Shown here one piece after another: positions 6,093-12,900 of a stretch of DNA of 14,725 nucleotides (its first letter is position 1; every line of letters starts with the position of its first letter). The stretch spans positions 1 through 14,725 of the forward strand of contig JAHFMB010000011.1 in the NCBI GenBank assembly GCA_023269245.1, written 5' to 3'. A model generated the notes under the pieces. The model saw nothing but the letters and a program-made list of their open reading frames with translations, had not been told where the DNA came from and searched no databases. The stretch comes from Candidatus Tayloriibacteriota bacterium. GTDB lineage: Bacteria > Patescibacteriota > Minisyncoccia > Phycocordibacterales > PALSA-1337. The translations under genes and the position numbers were made by a program.

Positions 6093-7360
6093 GAATTGGC
6101 TTTCTTAAACTCTTCCCACTTTTCTTCAACAATCGCTTTTCGCGCATCTTTGACAAGGTGTACAAGAAAATAGAGATTATGAATTGAGGCTAATGTTGCG
6201 GCCAACATCTCTTTGGCGCGAAACAAGTGTGCAAGATATGCTTTTGTATAATTGGCACAGGTATAACATCTGCAGTCTTTCTCTATTGGTGTGAAGTCAG
6301 AAACAAACTGTGCATTGAATAGATTGATGCGGCCACTTTTCACATACGCAGCCCCATTGCGCGCAATGCGCGTAGGAGCGACACAATCAAACGTATCAAT
6401 ACCATTTTCAATGCCAAGAATAAGATCTTCGGGTTCTCCAATGCCCAATAAATGACGCGGTTTGTTCTCAGGCAACTCCTCGCAGACCCAGCCGACTGCA
6501 GTGCCAATGTCATTTTTGTCAAATGAACCGCCAATGCCGAAACCATCGAAATCCATGGAGCCTATCATCTTGGCAGAATGACGGCGCAGATCTTCGTGGC
6601 GCCCGCCGTGGATGATGCCGAATAAGGCGGGTGAGGCAGACGAGATTTTTCTGGACACGCTGTCGACGTGTGCTCGCGTCGCGGCTGGTTCTCCTTCGCC
6701 TTCGCTCAGTCCGAAGCATCCAGAAAAACTGTCCGCCTCACCCGCCTTTTTATGGGCCTTCAAGCATCGTTGCGCCCATGCATGGGTGCGTTCGACTGCT
6801 GCCTTCTGTTTTTCATAGGACTCCTGCGGGGACAAACACTCATCAAAAGCAAAAATAATGTCAGCACCAATGTCATGCTGGATTTCAATAGAACGTTCTG
6901 GGGTAAAGCGGTGAGCTGAACCATCTATGACAGATTTGAAGGTGACGCCGTCATCATCGATTTGTGCCAAACGTACGGACTCAACTACGTCCGACACGGA
7001 TTCGGGCACGCGCGTTCGGCCGGCAATCTTCGATCCACCATTTCCAAACGCTGGCCCAAGTGAAAACGCCTGAAACCCGCCTGAGTCAGTGAAGGTCGGT
7101 CCTTTCCAATTCATGAACTTGCCCAAACCACCAGCTTTTTTAAGAATTTCGGTTCCGGGCTGAAGATAGAGATGATAGGTGTTCGCCAAAATAGCATCGG
7201 CACCCAACGAGGCGACTTGCTCAGGGGTCAGCGACTTTATCGTTGCTTTCGTTCCTACAGGGATAAAAGCAGGTGTCTGGATTTCGCCATGAGGAGTTTT
7301 GATGATACCGACACGGCCTTTGGCGCCGGGTATCTTGGCTCCAACAATAAATGACAACAT
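6074..7360 (-). CDS. tgt: tRNA-guanine(34) transglycosylase with in-frame palindromic insertion
   Basis: This 428-residue protein replaces guanine 34 of certain tRNAs with a queuine precursor. TDSGGFQ holds the general base Asp92, AFDE holds Asp173, and IDTFDCVAPTR holds the nucleophile Asp325. Zinc ligands Cys363, Cys365, Cys368 and His394 keep the same spacing (+2, +5, +31) as the Zymomonas enzyme. It is about 50 residues longer than usual. Roughly 30 residues (102-134) are extra after SLG, and about 40 (205-245) are encoded by a palindromic element just before ALFGII. The usual GIxQGG is GIIHGG here (His251 in place of the preQ1-contacting Gln), and GGL is GGS (Ser279). The ATG at 7360 is preferred to 7384: MLSFIVG begins the conserved domain and a TTGCTT-N17-TATCCT promoter ends six bases upstream. 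Confidence 0.95.
   Translation of the reverse strand: MLSFIVGAKIPGAKGRVGIIKTPHGEIQTPAFIPVGTKATIKSLTPEQVASLGADAILANTYHLYLQPGTEILKKAGGLGKFMNWKGPTFTDSGGFQAFSLGPAFGNGGSKIAGRTRVPESVSDVVESVRLAQIDDDGVTFKSVIDGSAHRFTPERSIEIQHDIGADIIFAFDECLSPQESYEKQKAAVERTHAWAQRCLKAHKKAGEADSFSGCFGLSEGEGEPAATRAHVDSVSRKISSASPALFGIIHGGRHEDLRRHSAKMIGSMDFDGFGIGGSFDKNDIGTAVGWVCEELPENKPRHLLGIGEPEDLILGIENGIDTFDCVAPTRIARNGAAYVKSGRINLFNAQFVSDFTPIEKDCRCYTCANYTKAYLAHLFRAKEMLAATLASIHNLYFLVHLVKDARKAIVEEKWEEFKKANSYISLT
6624..6748. repeat. Palindromic repeat element inserted in frame within tgt
   Basis: Left arm 6624-6655 and right arm 6719-6748 are inverted copies. The outer 18 bases (aaggcgggtgaggc then a/g then gac) match except for one base. 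A 2-base length difference follows, then 10 more identical bases (tttttctgga and its complement). The interior holds two smaller hairpins, each with a 5-bp stem and 7-base loop: ACACG/CGTGT (6655-6671) and CTTCG/CGAAG (6700-6716). On the minus strand the element reads through without stops and encodes KAGEADSFSG...ISSASPA, residues about 205-245 of Tgt. It is absent from standard Tgt enzymes. It resembles palindromic elements known to insert in frame in Rickettsia genes, though I see no sequence link. Whether it is repeated in the genome cannot be seen here. Confidence 0.85.
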
Positions 7361-7366
7361 GAGGTA

Positions 7367-7395
7367 AGGATAGTGAATTACCACTCAAGAAGCAA
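7367..7395 (-). promoter_or_regulatory. Promoter of tgt (leaderless)
   Basis: On the minus strand TTGCTT (7395-7390), a 17-base spacer and TATCCT (7372-7367) form a sigma-70-type promoter. Six bases separate the -10 from the ATG at 7360. It partly overlaps the divergent LOG-gene control region (7400-7408). Confidence 0.55.
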
Positions 7396-7399
7396 GTTC

Positions 7400-7408
7400 T
7401 GCTATAAT
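7400..7408 (+). promoter_or_regulatory. Extended -10 promoter of the LOG-family gene
   Basis: TGC-TATAAT is a consensus extended -10 box. Nine bases (7409-7417) separate it from ATG 7418, so a leader of three bases or fewer is expected. The box sits downstream of the in-frame ATG at 7373, which is therefore not the start. Confidence 0.75.
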
Positions 7409-7417
7409 CAATCCACT

Positions 7418-8107
7418 ATGCATAATGAACATTCACCCATTTCACGAAAGGACGTACACGCGGACACCACCAAGAGACATCTCGACGAGATTAACAAGGA
7501 GTTCAAAGACGGATTTGAGTTTTTGAAAAAATATCCAAAATCAGTGACCATCTACGGATCGGCGCGCGCCAAGCATGATTCGAAGGAATACAAATTGGCG
7601 GAACAACTCGGACACCGCATCGCGAAAGATCTAAAATACGCGGTGGTCACCGGAGGAGGTCCCGGCGTCATGGAAGCGGCCCACAAAGGGGCGCGTGAGG
7701 CGGGCGGCAAAGCCGTCGCCCTCGGCATTGCCTTGCCGCACGAAGCAAACGTCAACCATTATGCGACTGACCGGCTCCAGTTCACCTATTTCTTCTCCCG
7801 CAAAACCATGCTGGCATTTGCCGCCGAAGCATACGTGTTCTTCCCGGGCGGCTTCGGTACGTTTGACGAGCTGTTTAGCACACTCACATTGATTCAGACA
7901 CGCAAGGTTCCTTCTGTACCCGTCATTCTTGTTGGGTCATATTTCTGGAATGACTTGGCCAACTTTATCAACAAAAAAATGCTCGAGCAACAGGCCGCCA
8001 TCGCAGACTATGACCGCGAAATATTCAAGATAACCGATGATATTGAACAGATCATCGACATCATTCGCACCGCGCCAGTTTCAGAGTGGTGGAGGAATAT
8101 TAATTAA
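7418..8107 (+). CDS. LOG-family nucleotide 5'-monophosphate phosphoribohydrolase (TIGR00730-like)
   Basis: The 229-residue Rossmann-fold protein belongs to the LOG or 'lysine decarboxylase-like' group. VTIYGSAR (43-50) is the first strand. VVTGGGPGVMEAAHKGA (76-92) is the nucleotide-binding loop. SRKTML (127-132) gives the catalytic Arg128, and PGGFGTFDE (143-151) gives the signature with catalytic Glu151. Characterised members cleave AMP or other nucleoside monophosphates to a free base and ribose 5-phosphate; the old lysine decarboxylase label is wrong. Both catalytic residues are present, so activity is likely; the exact base is unknown. About 40 N-terminal residues precede the core, as in longer bacterial members. 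The start at 7418 is chosen over 7373 because a consensus promoter lies between them. The gene converges on the MFS gene with a 7-base gap and no visible terminator. Confidence 0.9.
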   Translation: MHNEHSPISRKDVHADTTKRHLDEINKEFKDGFEFLKKYPKSVTIYGSARAKHDSKEYKLAEQLGHRIAKDLKYAVVTGGGPGVMEAAHKGAREAGGKAVALGIALPHEANVNHYATDRLQFTYFFSRKTMLAFAAEAYVFFPGGFGTFDELFSTLTLIQTRKVPSVPVILVGSYFWNDLANFINKKMLEQQAAIADYDREIFKITDDIEQIIDIIRTAPVSEWWRNIN

Positions 8108-8114
8108 TGTATCC

Positions 8115-9395
8115 TCACGGTGTTTTTTGCTGTTTCTCTTTTCTCAAGACAGGATCCTCACTCTTTTCCCTGCGCACAAAGGCAATGAATACCAGCCACC
8201 CCGCGCCAACGGCTGCTCCTGCAATATATACGGGCGCAGATGGCGCAATAGTCGCGGCAAGAAAACCCGCTAGCACCGGAGGAGCTATTTGTGAAAAAGC
8301 CTGCACACTGGTATTGATACCCAAAATCTCGCCTTGGATATTCGCGGGAGCGCGGCGGCTCGCCAAACTTGGCAGCAACGACATGCTTATGCCGTTTGCT
8401 AATGCAAAGAAAGCGCCTGTCAACAAAAGTCCCGGAATCGTGTAGGGGAGATAGAATGCAAAAATTCCCAACGAACCAAGCACGAGCGACCAGCGAAGCA
8501 GGACAACCTCGTCGTAGTAGCGGGACATGAGCGGGACGAGCACGGCCTGAGCAATGACAATCCACAGGCCCGCATACCCAATATAATACCCGATGCCGAC
8601 TTGGGTCATGTTGAATCGGTCAATAAGATACACGCTAAAGAATGTTGCCACAAAGGTTATGCCGGCATTGAAGAAAAAATTTGTCGCAAAGACCGCCCGC
8701 AGACGCTTCATGCCATATGCACGGATAATATCCGCGAGCCCCTTGTGGAATTTGAGTGGAGTTTCTATCACACGCCGATTCGTCTCACCCACATAACGAT
8801 ATACCAAGAACGCGTTGGATGCCGAGAGTGCCGCCGCAAATAGGAATGGCGTCGTAATGCTAAACCACGAGATGAGCGTCGGGTCTGAAAGCAAGCCGCC
8901 AAGCACCGGACCGATGATAAAACCTGTCCCATACGCCGCACCAATTAGTCCGAAATGCTTTGCCCGTTCCTTTGGCCGAGTCAGATCGGCGATGGCCGCC
9001 TGGGCCACGGAAATACTTCCACCGGCAATGCCGTCAATCACGCGGGAAAAGAATAGGAGAAAAATATTATGGGTCACGATGCCGATCGCCAGGATCAAAA
9101 ATCCGACCGCCGTGCCAATAAGCGCGATCGTCAATATCGGACGGCGGCCATGGCGGTCGGACAGTTGCCCGAGAACCGGCGCGGAAAAAAATTGTATCAT
9201 TGGATACGTCGCAATCAAGAAGCCAAGCAGTATGTATCCCAAGGTCAGAGAAGCGGAAGGAGGAAGCACGTAATACACGGAATCCGGATTCGCAAAAAGC
9301 TGTGGTACGACCGGCACGAGGATGCCATAGCCGACAAGATCTAGGAATATGGCGAGTAATATGACAGGGAGCGCGCGCGGGTTGCGTTTTGGCAT
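8115..9395 (-). CDS. Major facilitator superfamily transporter, TetA/DHA1-like drug:H+ antiporter
   Basis: The 426-residue protein has the pattern of 12 membrane helices. LLAIFLDLVGYGILVPVVPQL (13-33) is helix 1 of the TetA-type DHA1 group. GQLSDRHGRRP (76-86) is the cytoplasmic MFS motif A between helices 2 and 3. YGTGFIIGPVLGG (155-167) is motif C in helix 5, typical of drug:proton antiporters. A longer cytoplasmic loop (about 200-235) divides the halves, and the C-terminus is charged. It probably exports a small hydrophobic compound using the proton gradient; the substrate cannot be inferred. The start at 9395 is chosen over 9425 and 9404 because a TGC-TACAAT box (9411-9403) lies exactly seven bases upstream and overlaps those alternatives. 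A perfect 26-bp inverted repeat begins just upstream of the promoter. Confidence 0.88.
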   Translation of the reverse strand: MPKRNPRALPVILLAIFLDLVGYGILVPVVPQLFANPDSVYYVLPPSASLTLGYILLGFLIATYPMIQFFSAPVLGQLSDRHGRRPILTIALIGTAVGFLILAIGIVTHNIFLLFFSRVIDGIAGGSISVAQAAIADLTRPKERAKHFGLIGAAYGTGFIIGPVLGGLLSDPTLISWFSITTPFLFAAALSASNAFLVYRYVGETNRRVIETPLKFHKGLADIIRAYGMKRLRAVFATNFFFNAGITFVATFFSVYLIDRFNMTQVGIGYYIGYAGLWIVIAQAVLVPLMSRYYDEVVLLRWSLVLGSLGIFAFYLPYTIPGLLLTGAFFALANGISMSLLPSLASRRAPANIQGEILGINTSVQAFSQIAPPVLAGFLAATIAPSAPVYIAGAAVGAGWLVFIAFVRREKSEDPVLRKEKQQKTP

Positions 9396-9402
9396 AAGAA
9401 CC

Positions 9403-9411
9403 ATTGTAGCA
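9403..9411 (-). promoter_or_regulatory. Extended -10 promoter of the MFS gene (leaderless)
   Basis: TGC-TACAAT (9411-9403 on the minus strand) is followed by seven bases and the ATG at 9395. A weak -35 (TTTAAG, 9431-9426) is 17 bases upstream. The left arm of the inverted repeat starts at 9437, immediately behind the -35 position. Confidence 0.65.
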
Positions 9412-9436
9412 AGAAAACAGGTCATCTTAAAGGTGT

Positions 9437-9546
9437 GAGGGCAGGGGCACTAGTGGTGCTTCTCTGTCCGGTAAAAGACGGGGGTGTGGGCGGAGTGTTA
9501 ATGTGACTCTACCTACCATCGAAGCACCACTAGTGCCCCTGCCCTC
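9437..9546. repeat. 110-bp element bounded by perfect 26-bp inverted repeats
   Basis: Bases 9437-9462 and 9521-9546 are exact reverse complements over all 26 positions, separated by 58 bases. Each arm contains the 8-bp palindrome CACTAGTG. The interior (9463-9520) has no ORF or clear hairpin. The element fills most of the gap between the MFS promoter and the terminator of the RRM gene. The arms are far longer than a terminator stem and have no U-tract. A non-autonomous mobile element, an invertible switch or a protein-binding site are possible; nothing here decides between them. Confidence 0.85.
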
Positions 9547-9576
9547 TTATCCATCAACATCCCCTCTTCAGCCACG

Positions 9577-9604
9577 AAAAAGCCCGCGTCTCCGCGGGCT
9601 TTTT
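9577..9604. terminator. Strong bidirectional rho-independent terminator
   Basis: AAAAAGCCCGCG (9577-9588), loop TCTC, and CGCGGGCTTTTT (9593-9604) form a perfect 12-bp stem with a T-run on either strand. It ends the RRM gene, whose stop is 23 bases upstream on the minus strand. It would also stop plus-strand transcription, for example any transcript leaving the inverted-repeat element. Confidence 0.92.
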
Positions 9605-9627
9605 CTTGAGGATACTCGTGAACGCTA

Positions 9628-9879
9628 TTATGCTTTCGGGCGAGCCTCCGATACGACAATCTTGCGACCATCGAGTTCTGAACCGTTCAGCTTCTCAATA
9701 GCAGCTGAAGCATCAGCATCTCCGCCCATCTCAACGAAGCCGAAGCCCTTTGAGCGGCCGGACATTTTGTCCATGATAACGCTTGCTGATTCTACAGCAC
9801 CTGCCTGTTCGAAGTGTGACTTCAGGGTCTGGTCAGTAGTACCCCAGGCAAGACTGCCTACGAAAAGTCTCTTTGACAT
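9628..9879 (-). CDS. Single-RRM RNA-binding protein (bacterial glycine-rich/Rbp type)
   Basis: The 83-residue protein is one RNA recognition motif with almost no extension. RNP2 is LFVGSL (5-10) and RNP1 is KGFGFVEM (44-51), with the usual aromatic residues for base stacking (Phe6, Phe47, Phe49). The conserved LNGSELDGRKIVVSEA (64-79) forms the last strand. Similar small bacterial RRM proteins bind single-stranded RNA and are often induced by cold; the glycine-rich tail of many homologues is missing here. It is a monocistronic gene: it has its own promoter (9969-9941) and the strong terminator at 9577-9604. Unlike most genes here it has a real 5' leader of about 54 bases beginning with a stem-loop, which may be a control site. 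Confidence 0.94.
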   Translation of the reverse strand: MSKRLFVGSLAWGTTDQTLKSHFEQAGAVESASVIMDKMSGRSKGFGFVEMGGDADASAAIEKLNGSELDGRKIVVSEARPKA

Positions 9880-9910
9880 GTTGCTTTGTTTCCCGTTCGT
9901 TAATTTAACA

Positions 9911-9933
9911 GCGTAAGGACGAGATACTTACAC
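9911..9933 (-). promoter_or_regulatory. 5'-terminal stem-loop in the RRM gene leader
   Basis: On the minus strand GTGTAAG (9933-9927), a 9-base loop and CTTACGC (9917-9911) pair over seven positions with one wobble. The predicted transcription start is about 9934, so the hairpin would cap the very 5' end of the mRNA. This is a predicted fold only. Confidence 0.45.
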
Positions 9934-9940
9934 GTCCAAT

Positions 9941-9969
9941 AGTATAGCACGGCATGAGAGAAAAAGCAA
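9941..9969 (-). promoter_or_regulatory. Promoter of the RRM gene
   Basis: On the minus strand TTGCTT (9969-9964), a 17-base spacer and TATACT (9946-9941) with an upstream TGC form an extended -10 promoter with a -35. Transcription from about 9934 leaves a 54-base leader. The promoter lies in the short gap after the stop of the giant S74 gene at 9981. Confidence 0.7.
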
Positions 9970-9980
9970 GTCTCCTCCCT

Positions 9981-12900
9981 TTATGATGTCGGTGCAGGAG
10001 CCGGAGCGGGTTCTGGGGTTGCTGCAGGAGTTGGATCAGGCGTTGGTGCAGGAGCCGGGGTCGGTTCAGCAGTTGTGCCACTAGAGACGGTTGTGTCAGT
10101 CACTGCCGTGGCACCAGACCCGGAAGTCGATGTGGTAGTCCCTGCGGTATCTGTGGTAGAACTAGATGAGGTCGTACCACTCGTGCTAACAGTTGTCGTT
10201 GCCACTCCGCCGGAAGCATCAGTCGAAGAGGTAGCAGTGGTCGTGGTAGATACATCTATTGAAGGCGACGGGGCCGATGAAGTAGTCGTGGTGTTGACTG
10301 TAGTTGTTTGGGCTACGGGCTGATTCGTCGTGGTCGTCTGGGCAGTTCGAGGAGCTTCAGCCGTACATGCCCCTGGACGCTTGTCCCACTCGCCATTGCG
10401 AATTTGGATACAGAATACCTGGCCGGTCGCAACATCATTTATCTCCAAACCTTTTGAGATCGCAACTGTCTGAGCTTCAACTCGCTCGCTGTAAACAATA
10501 TGAGCCGTCATCTTGTCCATCGTCCAGTCCCCCATACTCTGCAGCGATTCCTTGACCGCAATTGCAACGCGCGAGATGAATGAAGGCGTTGAACTTGCCA
10601 ATGTCTCGGCCGTACTAGAAGCAATCTGGGCGCTGGCGGCCGACGCGATGGCGCTGATGAATGTAGAGCTTGAAGTCAGCGCAGAAAGGTTGTCCTGGAT
10701 AAGAGTATTCGTCCTGTCCTCAAAAAGGGCGATGATTGACGATGTGGTAGCAGTCAATTCATCAATGTGTGATGATAGGATCGAGACTCTATCGTTCGTC
10801 GTATCAAGAGCGCTTGCCAGTGTCTTCGTCGTCTGAGAAGTCGACGCGAGATTGGTCGTAAGTGTCTGTACATCAGTTGTAACGTTGGAACTCAGCACGT
10901 TGAGGCTGGCAGTGGTGCTTGCGAGATTGAATTCAAATCCAGAATTTTGAACGCCAAGTTGAACCGTGGTCGAAGCAAGCGATCCAATCTGACCCTGCTG
11001 CTCTTGAACGGCCTGTACCAAGAGACCAGTGATTTTTTCGAAGTGGAGAGAGGCTGGCTGACCATCATATCCATAGTCGACCAAATTCTTATCGACATTC
11101 TCGACCTCTTCCGCAATCATTCCATAGCTATGATTGGTCTCGTACTGCTGTTTTTCCTTGTAATCAAAACTGACAACATTCAATTTTGAAAGAGTATCAA
11201 GCGCGTATCGCGGTGAAAGCGTCGTCACATTTTCCTTGAACCGAATCGATGAAGGCACGCATGAGGCGGCACCGGCATCGGTTATTTCTTTTGTTGTGGT
11301 GATACAAACCGCATTGCCGGTCACAGACGAAGTCAGTCCGCTCATGGCGACATTCCCCGTTACAGAGAATGTTTTCCACGGTGAAGTAGTTCCCACTCCA
11401 ACATTGCCGCCATTTTTAATAGTCAGATATGTTGTCGTCGCATACAAATCGGATGTCGTACCTATTGACAAGTTTCCACCGGCAGAAGTAAACGACCAGT
11501 GCTTTGCGCCCGCCGTCGATCCAGTGTCTGACAGCACCAGTTGCGATTTGAACGTCGTGCTCAACGAAGAAGAAGCGACCTGCAACATTGACAGCGGCGA
11601 TGACGTGCCGATGCCCAGCATACCATTGGAGGTGAGGGTCATTTGAGCGGCTCCACCGGTCTTCCATATAGTGTGAGGAAGGAGTGTCATCTTATTTGTC
11701 GAAGATGCTGTATCAAATGCGTACGCATACGGTGTGGAAGTGCGGTTGTTTGCATCATCGTAGTTATATGACTTGAATGAAAATGCCGGATTTGACGATA
11801 GCCACGTGCGCTGGTTCGTGGTAATAAACCCACCCACGGAGCCCGGATTCAACACAATATCTCCAGAAGATGAAGAAAGTGAAGAACAGGTTGAGTACGG
11901 ACAAAATGAAGTGTCAGTGGTTCCTGTTTGTGAGATGCGAGTCGGGACACTTTCAAAGTTTGTTACGCCTGTAAAGTTGAGGGAATACGCAACTTTTCCG
12001 GTTCTGCCGAAATAAATGCGCCCATTAGTTTGTGGTGGAAAAATGTACAAGGCATCTTGGCCAAAAGAGTTGTAGTCTTGTGCCGAAAACATTTCACTGA
12101 AATTGGCCCTCGTTACCGCTCCCGACAAGCGGACTCCCGTCGTAAATGTACTCGTTGCTGTCGTTGATGTGGCAGTAATATAATTCACCGTCGGCGAGGT
12201 GGAGGCCGCGAGTGCCCCGGTACCGCCATCAGAATACAACCAGCCTTGGCCAAACGAATTCGCACCAGTGCCACCATAAGCGACATTGAGCGTGCCAGAC
12301 GTCAGGTTTGAGGCACTCAATCCGGTGATACCTACACCATCACCATAGAATGATCCCCCAGTCATAATATCTCCCGCCGACTCAAACGTGGAATTCGTAT
12401 ACATATTTCCAAAAAATTCATGATTGTAAGATGATGAATTAGTTCCACCATATCCAAAAAGTCCGGAGCCTGACTGAAATTCCACTGCTGATGATGAATT
12501 ACCAATAATGCCGTTCACATCAAGCTGATATGACGGATTTACATTATTGATGCCGACTTCACCCGTTGATGCAATTCTCATTCGTTCACTAACCGGATTT
12601 CCTGGTGCACCTGAGTTTTTCGTCCAAAATGTCAAGTGGTCCGAGTAACTCCCATCATCCAGTGCCTTAATTTTTGCTTGCGGAATATTGCTATGGCCCT
12701 GTGTGTTATAAAAATCAATAGAAACAGAGGAGTTGGCGCCGCCGCCCGCGTTGTACAAGACCATGCCCGAGACATCTCCGCTGGCGACATTTCCGGTCAG
12801 GAAGACCTTCCCTGGCGGCATGACAGGCTGGATACCGCCGCCAAGAACTGTTATGCCAAGCGTGCTCGTGGCAACAGTCGAGGTGGCAGTAAACGTATTA

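Noticed and set aside
6624..6748. tRNA-like cloverleaf
   Set aside because: Two stem-loops with 5-bp stems and 7-base loops look suggestive, but there is no T-loop consensus, D-arm or proper acceptor stem, and the outer stem is about 30 bp.
7361..7384. Extra eight N-terminal codons of tgt
   Set aside because: The predicted -10 box lies in them and MLSFIVG already begins the conserved domain.
7373..8107. Longer LOG-family ORF starting at 7373
   Set aside because: The consensus extended -10 (7400-7408) lies inside the extra 15 codons and the added residues are not part of the family; start moved to 7418.
8815..9273. 152-codon plus-strand ORF opposite the MFS gene
   Set aside because: Antisense shadow of a well-supported transporter; no family features.
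8115..9425. Longer MFS ORF starting at 9425
   Set aside because: The promoter -10 (9411-9403) overlaps the extra codons and the ATG at 9395 has the leaderless spacing seen elsewhere.
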